Both the position numbers and the translations under genes were made by a program. The notes under the pieces are model-generated. The model ran no database searches. It was not told the DNA's origin and saw only the letters and a list, made by a program, of their open reading frames with translations. Below are positions 55,834-64,000 of a DNA stretch of 64,000 nt, one piece after another; positions within the stretch are counted from its first letter, which is position 1; each line of letters begins with the position of its first letter. The DNA is taken from assembly GCF_028550595.1 (NCBI RefSeq), contig NZ_JAQQGN010000002.1:496001-560000 (forward strand). The letters are read 5' to 3'. Origin of the DNA: Luteimonas sp. BLCC-B24. Lineage in GTDB: Bacteria; Pseudomonadota; Gammaproteobacteria; Xanthomonadales; Xanthomonadaceae.

Positions 55834-56193
55834 ATGGATCCGTACACCGACACACCTGTCGCCGGCGCCAGCCAGGACGACCGCACCATCGCGATGCTGA
55901 CCCACCTGTCGGGCATCATCTTCAGCTTCATCGTTCCGCTGGTGGTCTGGCTGATCAACAAGGACAAGGCCGACAAGGGGTTTCTCGTCGACCAGTCCAA
56001 GGAAGCGCTGAATTTCCAGATCACCCTCCTGATCGGCTACCTCATCGGCATGGTGCTGGCGATCATCCTGATCGGCGCGCTGATCAATTTCGCGCTGTGG
56101 GTGCTGTGCATCGTCTTCAGCATCATCGCCGGGCTCAAGGCCAACGCGGGCGAGGCCTACCGCTATCCGGTGGCGCTGCGTCTGGTCAAGTAA
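55834..56193 (+). CDS. DUF4870 small membrane protein
   Basis: A 119-residue inner-membrane protein with three hydrophobic segments. DUF4870 signatures are RTIAMLTHLSGIIFSFIVPL, FLVDQSKEALNFQIT and KANAGEAYRYPVALRLVK. Function is unknown. It lies 66 nt after pmbA and has a strong terminator after it. A paralogue follows as a separate transcription unit. Confidence 0.93.
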   Translation: MDPYTDTPVAGASQDDRTIAMLTHLSGIIFSFIVPLVVWLINKDKADKGFLVDQSKEALNFQITLLIGYLIGMVLAIILIGALINFALWVLCIVFSIIAGLKANAGEAYRYPVALRLVK

Positions 56194-56216
56194 ACGCGAC
56201 CGATCGTGCGTTCCCG

Positions 56217-56245
56217 AAGCCCCGGCGCATGCCGGGGTTTTTTCT
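56217..56245 (+). terminator. Rho-independent terminator after the first DUF4870 gene
   Basis: The stem CCCCGGC/GCCGGGG with a 4-nt loop (GCAT) at 56220-56237 is followed by six T residues. It ends the pmbA-DUF4870 transcript. Confidence 0.93.
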
Positions 56246-56354
56246 TGCCCGGACGGCGGCGCCGGCACGGGCGCCGACCCTGTCATCGGTTGGGTTGCGC
56301 GCCGCGGCGGCGGTGCCATAGTGGCGTCAAGACCCCCGTTCCAAGGAGCGCGCG

Positions 56355-56795
56355 ATGTACGCACAGATGACCCAGGCGGCCCCTGCGGCCAGCGAACGTC
56401 AGTGGGCGGCCGGCGTCCACGTCGGCGCGCTGGTGCTCGCGCTGATGACCAGCTGGATCTCCGGTGCCGCCGGGGCGGCCGTGGCCGGCGGCGTCTATCT
56501 GCTCAAGCGCGACGACAGTCCCTTCGTCGCCGCGCACGCGCGCGAGGCGCTGAACTTCAACATCAGCATGTTTCTCTACACGTGTGCGCTCGTCGTGCTG
56601 GGCATGGTCCTGCTCGGCGCGACCGTGCTGACCCTCGGACTCGGTGCGATCGTCACCCTGCCGCTGGGCCTGGTGCTGATGGCGGCCGCCGCTGCGCTGG
56701 CGCTGGCGTGGCTGGTGTGCAGCATCGTGGCCGCGATCCGCGCCTGGAGCGGCGAGACCTACCGGTATCCGCTGACGATCCGGCTGGTGCGCTGA
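56355..56795 (+). CDS. DUF4870 small membrane protein (paralogue)
   Basis: A 146-residue protein with the same layout as the gene just upstream: a membrane-hairpin, the FVAAHAREALNFNISMFLYT segment and the C-terminal GETYRYPLTIRLVR. It has a longer central hydrophobic part. The terminator between the two genes shows they are separately transcribed. Function is unknown; duplication with divergence is the plain reading. Confidence 0.92.
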   Translation: MYAQMTQAAPAASERQWAAGVHVGALVLALMTSWISGAAGAAVAGGVYLLKRDDSPFVAAHAREALNFNISMFLYTCALVVLGMVLLGATVLTLGLGAIVTLPLGLVLMAAAAALALAWLVCSIVAAIRAWSGETYRYPLTIRLVR

Positions 56796-56986
56796 GCGTC
56801 GACTCCGCGGCCGGGCAGGCGCCGGGCGCGAGCCGGCGTCGATGGATGGCGGTGTGTCGAGGCCGGGCGACGGCGGGGTCGTTCGAGCAGGTGCTCGCAT
56901 CCGCACACGCGGTGCCGCCGAGCGCTGCCCGGGCCGGGCGTGGGGCGCGTGCCGCGGCCCGCCTGCGCCGGGGTCGCAGGGCCGGA

Positions 56987-57889
56987 TCAGTGATCGCGCT
57001 CGATCGCGCGGCGACCGAGTTCGGCCAATGCTGCGGCGTTCGGCCCGAACGGGGCCAGGGCGTCGTGCATGCGCGTTGCGAGGTCGGCCAGACGCGCGCG
57101 CGAGGCCGCCACGCCGATCAGGGCGGGGAAGGTCGCCTTGTCCTGGGCCACGTCCTTGCCGGCGGTCTTGCCCAGCGTGGCGCTGTCGCCCTCGATGTCG
57201 AGCAGGTCGTCGCGGATCTGGAACGCGAGGCCCAGCGCGTCGGCGAAGTCGTCCAGGCGCGCACGCGCGTCTGCATCGACGCCCGCGGCCAGTGCGCCGA
57301 GCGCGACCGCGGCGCGCAGCAGGGCGCCGGTCTTCATCGCGTGCAGTCGCTCGAGTGCGGCCACGCCGATCGAACCCCCGTCACCGGTTGCCGCCAGATC
57401 GAGCGCCTGGCCGCCGCACATGCCGTCGGCGCCGGAGGCGCGCGCCAGCGCGGCGACCATCGCCAGACGTGTCGCCCCGGGCAGCGCGGCGGCCTCGGCC
57501 AGCGTGGTGAACGCGAGCGTCTGCAGCGCGTCGCCGGCCAGGATCGCAGTCGCCTCGTCGAAGGCCACGTGCACCGTCGGCTGGCCACGCCGCAGGGCGT
57601 CGTCGTCCATCGCCGGCAGATCGTCGTGCACCAGCGAATAGGCGTGGATCAGCTCCACCGCCACCGCAGGCGCATCGGCGAGGCCCGGCGCGGCGCCGAA
57701 GGCTTCGGCGGTGGCGTGCACCAGCAGCGGCCGCATGCGCTTGCCGCCCAGCAGCACCGCATGGCGCATCGCGGCATGCAGGCGCGGTGCGCTGTCGCAG
57801 GTGCCGTCGAGCGCGCGCTGCAGCGCGGCGTCGGTGCGTTCGCGCCAGGCGGCGATGCGGGGATCGACCGCGTGCGACGCGTCAGGCAT
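56987..57889 (-). CDS. ispA: Farnesyl diphosphate synthase / short-chain prenyltransferase
   Basis: A 300-residue isoprenoid synthase of IspA type. The first Asp-rich motif is [10 protein letters not shown] (Asp 89-97), the second is [12 protein letters not shown], and a GGKRMRP substrate segment is near the N-terminus. It condenses isopentenyl and dimethylallyl diphosphates to farnesyl diphosphate. Its start overlaps xseB by 8 nt, the standard xseB-ispA pair. No dxs follows within the window. Confidence 0.95.
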   Translation of the reverse strand: MPDASHAVDPRIAAWRERTDAALQRALDGTCDSAPRLHAAMRHAVLLGGKRMRPLLVHATAEAFGAAPGLADAPAVAVELIHAYSLVHDDLPAMDDDALRRGQPTVHVAFDEATAILAGDALQTLAFTTLAEAAALPGATRLAMVAALARASGADGMCGGQALDLAATGDGGSIGVAALERLHAMKTGALLRAAVALGALAAGVDADARARLDDFADALGLAFQIRDDLLDIEGDSATLGKTAGKDVAQDKATFPALIGVAASRARLADLATRMHDALAPFGPNAAALAELGRRAIERDH

Positions 57890-58151
57890 CGGAGGTGTCG
57901 GTGTCGAGGGCGCCGAACGGCTGCGCGCGTTCGGGCGCGGCCGGATCGCTGAGCAGTCTGACGCGCAGTTCCGCGTCTTCGAGCGCCTGCTGGCAACGCC
58001 GGTACAGGCCGACGCCGCGCTCGTAGGCGCCGAGCGAGTCTTCGAGCGTCATCTCGCCCCCCTCCATCGACTCGACCAGGGCTTCGAGCTGGGAGAGCGC
58101 GGTTTCGAAAGCGGCGACCGCGGAGGGCGCCTTGGCAGGGGTCTTGGGCAT
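57882..58151 (-). CDS. xseB: Exodeoxyribonuclease VII small subunit
   Basis: An 89-residue protein. The conserved helical hairpin [20 protein letters not shown] and [19 protein letters not shown] are full matches to XseB. It binds the large subunit XseA, which is not in the window. It overlaps ispA by 8 nt at its 3' end and lies 9 nt downstream of tilS. Confidence 0.96.
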   Translation of the reverse strand: MPKTPAKAPSAVAAFETALSQLEALVESMEGGEMTLEDSLGAYERGVGLYRRCQQALEDAELRVRLLSDPAAPERAQPFGALDTDTSDA

Positions 58152-58160
58152 GGTGCGATT

Positions 58161-59486
58161 CTAAGCGATCGGCCCGGGCCCGGTCCGGGCCGCGGTGTGC
58201 CAGATCAGGCGGCGTCCGCCGTCGCGCAGCCAGGTGTCGAAGTCGCGGTCGAAGGCCAGGTCACCGACCGCCAGCACGCGGCCCGCGCCGTCGCACAGCA
58301 GCGGCAGGCGGGCACGCACCCACGGCGGCACACCGAGAGCCTGCAGCACGTGACGCAGCGCGTGCGAGTGCATGCGTCCCGGCAGGGCGATGCGCTCGCC
58401 GCCGCGTCGGGCCCGGACCTGCCAGGGCATGGCGTCGGCCGGCGGACCGTCGAGGCGCAGGGTGTCACCGTCGGGCAAGGCCAGGGGGGCGGCCCCGGTC
58501 CAGGCCACGTCGATGTCCGCGGGCAGGGGCGGGCGGATCGGCGCGGCGTGCAGCAGGTCGCGCCAGCGCTGCAGGCGGGTGCCGGCCCAGTCGAAGATCG
58601 GCGTGCGGTCGTCCGCGTCGCGGTCGAGCGTGGCATCGCACCAGGCGGCCCCCTGGCGCGGCAGGGGCGTGAGTCCGCGTTCGAGGATCCAGCGCCGCAG
58701 CACGCGGCCGCGTCGCGCCGACGGCAGCGGCTGCAGGCGATCGATCCGCAGCACCGCCGGGTCCAGCGTGCGGGCATCGGCCAGTGCACATGCATCGTCT
58801 ACGTCGAGCAGGGCGACGCTTTCGGCTTGAAGCGCGGCGACGTCGGCCAGTGCGGCGCCGGCCTGGGGCCAGCGCGTGCGCAGCAGCGGCAGGATGCGGT
58901 TGCGCACGAAGTTGCGGTCGGCGCCGTCGGTGTCGTTGCTGGGATCGTCGATCCAGCGCAGACCGTGCGCTTCGGCATAGGCCAGCAGCGCACTGCGCGG
59001 CAGCGCCAGCAACGGCCGCCACAGCCAGCCGCCGCCGAAGCGGCGCGCGCCGGCCATGCCGGCCAGGCCGTCGGGGCCGGAGGCGCGCAGCGCCCGCAAC
59101 AGCACGGTCTCGGCCTGGTCGTCGCGATGATGGGCCAAGGCGATGACACCGCCCGGCGGCAGATGCGCGGCGAACGCGGCATGGCGCGCCTCGCGTGCGG
59201 CCGCTTCGAGTCCGCGGCCGGCGTCGCGCGCGACGGTGACGCGCGTGCTGTCGAGTTCCACGTGCCAGTCGGCGCAAAGGCGCGCGCAATGGTCGGCCCA
59301 GGCGTCGGCGCCCGGCTGCAGGCCGTGATGCACGTGGATCGCGCGCACGCCCCTCGCGCGAAACGCGGGATCGTGGGTCAGCCGGTGCAGCAGCACGGTG
59401 GAGTCGAGCCCGCCGCTGAAGCCCACGCAGATCGGGCCGGGCGCGGGCGGGCGGGGCAGGGGAAGAACGGCGTGCGGCAACGACAT
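58161..59486 (-). CDS. tilS: tRNA(Ile)-lysidine synthase
   Basis: A 441-residue enzyme that puts lysine on C34 of tRNA-Ile(CAU). The PP-loop SGGLDST is at residues 24-30, followed by HVHHGLQP and LAHHRDDQAETVLLR. The DPSN-NFVRNRILPLL segment is diagnostic. The C-terminal TilS substrate domains complete the protein. Gene order tilS-xseB-ispA on one strand suggests a transcript. Confidence 0.95.
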   Translation of the reverse strand: MSLPHAVLPLPRPPAPGPICVGFSGGLDSTVLLHRLTHDPAFRARGVRAIHVHHGLQPGADAWADHCARLCADWHVELDSTRVTVARDAGRGLEAAAREARHAAFAAHLPPGGVIALAHHRDDQAETVLLRALRASGPDGLAGMAGARRFGGGWLWRPLLALPRSALLAYAEAHGLRWIDDPSNDTDGADRNFVRNRILPLLRTRWPQAGAALADVAALQAESVALLDVDDACALADARTLDPAVLRIDRLQPLPSARRGRVLRRWILERGLTPLPRQGAAWCDATLDRDADDRTPIFDWAGTRLQRWRDLLHAAPIRPPLPADIDVAWTGAAPLALPDGDTLRLDGPPADAMPWQVRARRGGERIALPGRMHSHALRHVLQALGVPPWVRARLPLLCDGAGRVLAVGDLAFDRDFDTWLRDGGRRLIWHTAARTGPGPIA

Positions 59487-59591
59487 CGGCGCATGGTGCC
59501 ACGCGGCGCAATGCTGCGATCCGGCGGCGGCCTCGCGCGACCGTGCGCGTCGCCCTACAGTCCGCGGCTTCCCCGTTCCGGTTCGACGCCC

Positions 59592-60653
59592 ATGCCCGCT
59601 CTGTTCTCACCGTTCCAGCAGCGCGGTCTCGTGCTGCGCAACCGCATCGCGGTGTCGCCGATGTGCCAGTACAGCGCCGTCGACGGGGTGCCCGGAACCT
59701 GGCATCTGGTGCATCTGGGCAGTCGCGCCGTGGGCGGCGCAGGCCTGGTGATGACCGAGGCGGCCGCGGTGTCGCCGGAGGGCCGGATTTCGCCGGACGA
59801 CGCCGGGCTGTGGAACGACGCGCAGCGCGACGCCTGGGCGCCCATCGCCGCATTCCTGCGCGCGCAGGGCGCCGCGCCCGCGATCCAGCTCGCGCATGCC
59901 GGGCGCAAGGCCAGCACGCACGCGCCGTGGCGCGGACGCGGCGCGGTGCCGGTGGACGCGGGCGGCTGGCAGGTCGTCGCGCCGTCGGCCCAGGCCTACG
60001 ACGCGACCTATCCGTCGCCGGTGGCGCTGGACGCCGACGGCATCGCGCAGGTGATCGAAGACTTCCGCGCGGCCGCGGTGCGCGCGCGCGAGGCCGGCTT
60101 CGAGGTCGTCGAAGTCCACGCCGCGCACGGCTATCTGCTGCACCAGTTCCTCTCGCCGCTGTCGAATACACGCGACGATGCCTGGGGCGGTGGATTCGAA
60201 GGTCGCACCCGGCTGCTGCTCGACGTCATCGATGCCGTGCGCGGGGTCTGGCCGGAGCGCCTGCCGGTGTGGGTGCGGATCTCGGCGACCGACTGGGTGG
60301 ACGGCGGTTGGGAGCTCGACCAGAGCGTCGCGCTGTCGCGTCTGCTGGCGGAGCGCGGTGTGGATCTGGTCGACGTGTCGTCCGGCGGCCTGTCGCCCGC
60401 CCAGCGCATCGACGCGGGGCCGGATTACCAGGTGCCCTTCGCTGCGCGCATCCGCCGCGAGGCCGGCATCGCCACCGGCGCCGTGGGCCTGATCACGACA
60501 CCCGCGCAGGCCGAGCGGATCGTCGCAGGCGGCGATGCGGACCTCGTGCTGCTGGCGCGCGAGCTGCTGCGCGACCCGTATTTCCCGCGCCGCGCCGCGC
60601 AGGAACTCGGCGTGAAGATCGACCCGCCGGACCAGTATCTGCGCGCATGGTGA
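59592..60653 (+). CDS. Old-yellow-enzyme family NADPH:flavin oxidoreductase (YqjM/NamA type)
   Basis: A 353-residue flavoprotein starting at ATG 59592. The YqjM-class marks are present: redox-tuning Cys25 in SPMCQYSA with Tyr27, HAGRKAS, the double-His VHAAHGYLLHQFLSP segment and the C-terminal ARELLRDPYFP. It reduces activated alkenes such as alpha,beta-unsaturated carbonyls. It is alone on the plus strand and ends 3 bp from the convergent hypothetical gene. Confidence 0.95.
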   Translation: MPALFSPFQQRGLVLRNRIAVSPMCQYSAVDGVPGTWHLVHLGSRAVGGAGLVMTEAAAVSPEGRISPDDAGLWNDAQRDAWAPIAAFLRAQGAAPAIQLAHAGRKASTHAPWRGRGAVPVDAGGWQVVAPSAQAYDATYPSPVALDADGIAQVIEDFRAAAVRAREAGFEVVEVHAAHGYLLHQFLSPLSNTRDDAWGGGFEGRTRLLLDVIDAVRGVWPERLPVWVRISATDWVDGGWELDQSVALSRLLAERGVDLVDVSSGGLSPAQRIDAGPDYQVPFAARIRREAGIATGAVGLITTPAQAERIVAGGDADLVLLARELLRDPYFPRRAAQELGVKIDPPDQYLRAW

Positions 60654-60656
60654 GGT

Positions 60657-61322
60657 TCAGCGCAACAGGGCCTCGGCGTTGCGGCGATAGAGGTCGGTGA
60701 CGTCGAAGTAGACCTCGCGGGCGCTGCCGTCCGGCATCGCGAGCGTCAGCCGGTCGTAATGCCGCTCGCCCTCGTGCACCAGCGTCTGTTCGGTGATGCC
60801 GTGCGCGCCCAGGACCTGGCGGACGAATGCGTACTCGTTGCCGATCAGGCAGGGGTGCCACGCGGTCGCCGGCGTGCGCCCGTCGCCGCTGCGGTCGATG
60901 TGCTGCAGCAGCGCGAGCACGAAGGCGCGGCCTTCGATCACGCGCGCCGTGTCCCCGCCGCTGGCGGCCAGTGCATTGCGCAGCTGGTGAAGCGACAGCG
61001 ACGGCACGGTGTCGAAGTCGCCGACGCGCATGGCGAGCCCGGCCAGCAACGGCTCGGCGGCGGAGACGGTGGCATCGGACGTGACCGCCCGGCTCACGGC
61101 ATCCCCCGCCTCGTGGATCGCCCGCTCGATCTCGACCGGCGCGGGCCGTTCCGGATCGACCACGGCGCGGCACGCGCTCTGCGCCCGCTCGGCCAGCGCG
61201 GGCACACGCTCGGCGATCTGCCGGCTGAGCGCCCCGTCACCGGCGTCGGCCAGTGCCGGGAAGGCGGCCAGCGCGGCCGCCAGCAGCAGCGCGCGATGCC
61301 GTGCGCGACATCCGGTCTCCAT
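60657..61322 (-). CDS. Hypothetical exported protein (221 aa)
   Basis: The ATG at 61322 sits 8 nt after GGAGG; an in-frame GTG at 61331 overlaps that sequence and is less likely. A signal peptide (ALLLAAALAAFPALADAG) predicts a periplasmic protein. The mature part is helical, with a late conserved-looking segment (HPCLIGNEYAFVRQVL, DGSAREVYFDVTDLY). I recognise no family with confidence; the end recalls DUF4919-like proteins. Confidence 0.8.
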   Translation of the reverse strand: METGCRARHRALLLAAALAAFPALADAGDGALSRQIAERVPALAERAQSACRAVVDPERPAPVEIERAIHEAGDAVSRAVTSDATVSAAEPLLAGLAMRVGDFDTVPSLSLHQLRNALAASGGDTARVIEGRAFVLALLQHIDRSGDGRTPATAWHPCLIGNEYAFVRQVLGAHGITEQTLVHEGERHYDRLTLAMPDGSAREVYFDVTDLYRRNAEALLR

Positions 61323-61449
61323 GATGTTCACCTCCCGGTGTCGAAGTGGTCAACGTGCAGCCCATCGGTGGAGGCCGTGGGTCGTCGCGCCCGACGCGAC
61401 CGGTCCGCGCGATGCCGGTGGTGATCGGCGCCCGTGCCGGACGTCGCGC

Positions 61450-62190
61450 TCACCCCCGCGCCTCGCGTTTCGCGATCTCCACCCACGCACGCTGCTCGCG
61501 GCGGTAGTACGCCGGGGCGAGATCGACTCGGCGCAGGGTTTCGGCGTACAGCGCCTGCGCTTTCTCGTGCTGACCGTGACGCTGCAGCAATCCGGCATAC
61601 CGCACCCGGGGCTCTTCATCGGGGTAGTCCTGCACCAGCGCCTCGTACTCCTCGGCGGCCGCATCGAAGCCGTCGCAGGCCTCCACGGCGCGTGCGTAGA
61701 GCAGGTGCCCGTCGTGCGAGCGGAATTCGGGGTTGGCGGCGATCAGCGCATCGAGCGTGTCGCGGGCCGCGGCCGGCTCGCCGCGATGGAACTGCGCCTG
61801 GGCCAGGCCGAGCATCAGCGTGGGATCGGTCGCGTAAAGCCCGCGCAATGCCTCGCGGTACAGCGCCTCCGCGCCGGCGTAGTCGCCGTCGGCCAGCCGG
61901 CGCTCGGCGAGCCGACGGCGGTTGTCGAGAGTATCGGCGATCTCGAGATCGCGGCTGGCCGCGCGGGTGCGGCGACCCGGATCGATGCGGTCGCGCACGC
62001 GTCCCAGGGCTCGGTTCGCGCCGCGGCTGCGCTGCAGATCCGGCAGCACTTCGGCCAGCAGGTACACCAGCACGCCGATGTAGGAGCCGATCAGCAGGAT
62101 GAAGATCCAGTACAGCGGCCGGCCGGTGCGCACGACGTGCACGCCGCAGGCGATCTGCAGCAGGATCGACAGCAGCAGGATCGGGCCCAC
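61450..62190 (-). CDS. PLDc_N-like membrane anchor with TPR domain
   Basis: A 246-residue protein starting at GTG 62190, 11 nt after the accA stop. Two hydrophobic segments (LLLSILLQIACGVHVV and PLYWIFILLIGSYIGVLVYLL) match the PLDc_N anchor seen in cardiolipin synthases. The cytosolic part is a TPR-like array (NRRRLAERRLADGDYAGAEA, DPTLMLGLAQAQFHRGEPAA, YEALVQDYPDEEPRVRYAGL). No phospholipase catalytic motif is present. Known homologues are annotated only as TPR proteins. Its coupling to accA suggests a membrane-lipid link, but that is inference. Confidence 0.82.
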   Translation of the reverse strand: MGPILLLSILLQIACGVHVVRTGRPLYWIFILLIGSYIGVLVYLLAEVLPDLQRSRGANRALGRVRDRIDPGRRTRAASRDLEIADTLDNRRRLAERRLADGDYAGAEALYREALRGLYATDPTLMLGLAQAQFHRGEPAAARDTLDALIAANPEFRSHDGHLLYARAVEACDGFDAAAEEYEALVQDYPDEEPRVRYAGLLQRHGQHEKAQALYAETLRRVDLAPAYYRREQRAWVEIAKREARG

Positions 62191-62201
62191 CGGCGCTGCC
62201 C

Positions 62202-63161
<960 letters not shown>

Positions 63162-63222
63162 TCGGTCACGCGTCCGGTAGGGAGCGGCGCGGCGCAGGCC
63201 CGGGCGCGATGCGCCACGCGGG

Positions 63223-63238
63223 CCGGCCCCGGGGCCGG
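63223..63238. repeat. Perfect 16-bp palindrome in the dnaE-accA gap
   Basis: CCGGCCCC directly abuts GGGGCCGG. It has no loop or T run, so it may be a weak attenuator or a chance result of high GC content. It lies 62 bp upstream of the accA start. Confidence 0.5.
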
Positions 63239-63343
63239 AAAGGGCGACAGTCTAGCCGACCGCGCCCGGCAGGGCCGTACGCGGGCGTCTGGGCCGCAGA
63301 TCGCCGCACGTTGGCGGATGTTGGGCGAAACCGCGAGGCGGGT

Positions 63344-64000
63344 TCAGCCGGCCCACGGCTTGGCCATGTCGAGCCGGGCGATGCGCACGCCCGGTTGCGC
63401 GCGCAGGGTGCCGGGAAGCTCGGCGTCGGCGCGGATCGACTGGCTGCCGTTGACCTCCAGCGTGCCGGCCGCGCCGGTGGGCAGCAGCAGATCCAGCCGC
63501 AGCGTGGTCTTGCCGGGGCGGTGCTGGGCCAGTACCTGCTCGACCCGCGCCATCGTGCCGGGCACGCGCAGATCCAGGCGCAGCGACAGCCGGCGCGCGT
63601 GTTCGGGACAGACGGCGTGGAAATCCCAGCAGCGCTTCACCCGCAATGCGAAGCCGCCGCTGAACTCGTCCTCGCGCAGGCCGCCCTCGACGATCAGGAT
63701 GCGGTCGCGCGTGAGCAGGTGGGCGTACTCGCTGGACGCGTCGGCGAAGAAGCCGCACTCCAGCCGGCCGCGACCGTCCTCCAGCAGCACGAAGGCCTGC
63801 GAGTCGCCGCGCTTGCGGATCGAGGTGACCTGACCCGCGATGATGACCTGGGTTTCGGGCCGCCAGCTGTTGCCGCCGGCCTTCTGGTCGCGCGCGGCCC
63901 AGAGGCTGTCGAGCTGGCCCAGATCGGTGCCGACCAGGGCCTGCAGTTCCTCGCGATAGGGGTCGAGCGGGTGGCCGCTGAGGTAATGCCCCAGCGTCTC
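63344..64000 (-). CDS. dnaE: DNA polymerase III subunit alpha, C-terminal part (5' end beyond window)
   Basis: The frame enters from the right edge and ends at 63344, giving the last 218 residues. HYLSGHPLDPYREEL and the OB-fold segment VIIAGQVTSIRKRGD are typical of the DnaE C-terminus, followed by the tau-binding tail. DnaE is the replicative polymerase subunit. The dnaE-accA order agrees with other gammaproteobacteria. Confidence 0.95.
   Translation of the reverse strand, partial: ETLGHYLSGHPLDPYREELQALVGTDLGQLDSLWAARDQKAGGNSWRPETQVIIAGQVTSIRKRGDSQAFVLLEDGRGRLECGFFADASSEYAHLLTRDRILIVEGGLREDEFSGGFALRVKRCWDFHAVCPEHARRLSLRLDLRVPGTMARVEQVLAQHRPGKTTLRLDLLLPTGAAGTLEVNGSQSIRADAELPGTLRAQPGVRIARLDMAKPWAG

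Noticed and set aside
57711-60653. A 980-codon plus-strand frame ending in the OYE-type reductase
   Set aside because: The first 630 codons run antisense to ispA, xseB and tilS. The reductase proper starts at ATG 59592 with the family N-terminus.

Overview
The window is very GC-rich chromosomal DNA (roughly 70% by eye, with G or C at most third codon positions) from a gammaproteobacterium. Gene content and order fit the Xanthomonadaceae/Lysobacteraceae (Lysobacter or Luteimonas type): leuS-lptE-holA-nadD-rsfS-rlmH, maf-rng-yhdP-tldD with darP and pmbA next door, ispA-xseB, dnaE-accA, and many exported metallopeptidases. The genus is an inference from synteny and protein style; no rRNA is present to confirm it. 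I found no tRNA or rRNA gene, CRISPR array, insertion sequence, prophage or recognisable defence island.

Layout. 1-4.1 kb: two M13-family metallopeptidase genes on the minus strand, the first cut by the window edge and carrying a broken zinc motif. 4.3-6.5 kb: a CPA2-type cation/proton antiporter coupled to a DoxX-like gene. 6.9-8.4 kb: RNA helicase rhlE with a bidirectional terminator. 8.4-11.2 kb: intracellular polyhydroxybutyrate depolymerase phaZ, a SAM methyltransferase and a HemJ-type membrane protein. 11.4-18.8 kb (minus strand): a LysM protein without a visible signal peptide, a membrane diguanylate cyclase, a patatin lipase translationally coupled to 3-hydroxybutyrate dehydrogenase, and an alkaline phosphatase lipoprotein. 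19.2-23.5 kb (plus): a DAACS-family symporter and a catalytic/non-catalytic M16 peptidase pair. 23.8-32.2 kb (minus): a BASS transporter, a small membrane protein, a DUF885 peptidase-like lipoprotein, a DUF502 protein, a Ser/Thr kinase with a degenerate SUMF1-like tail, a DUF4442 protein, and a CnoX-like thioredoxin whose end is frameshifted. 32.4-33.8 kb (plus): a tightly overlapping XRE-regulator/membrane-protein operon with a palindromic operator candidate. 33.8-37.0 kb (minus): an exported amidohydrolase and a CHASE3-GAF-GGDEF protein. 37.1-43.2 kb (plus): the leuS housekeeping run. 43.2-45.7 kb: a 569-bp gene-free stretch with an 11-G run, then a minus-strand block (TonB-like protein; SIMPL protein coupled to a 57-residue protein). 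45.8-56.8 kb: maf, rng, yhdP, tldD, darP, pmbA and two DUF4870 paralogues. 57.0-64.0 kb: ispA-xseB-tilS, an OYE-family reductase, a hypothetical exported protein, a PLDc_N/TPR protein, accA and the 3' end of dnaE.

How the genes work together. PhaZ, BdhA and perhaps the coupled patatin form a storage-polymer mobilisation route (PHB to 3-hydroxybutyrate to acetoacetate). The exported M13, M16, DUF885 and amidohydrolase proteins suggest a peptide-scavenging life style. The conserved blocks cover leucyl-tRNA charging, LPS transport, ribosome biogenesis and silencing, NAD synthesis, RNA processing, isoprenoids and fatty-acid initiation. The least explained parts are the degenerate M13 paralogue, the kinase with SUMF1-like tail, the LysM protein, the XRE operon with its palindrome, and the block inserted between rlmH and maf.
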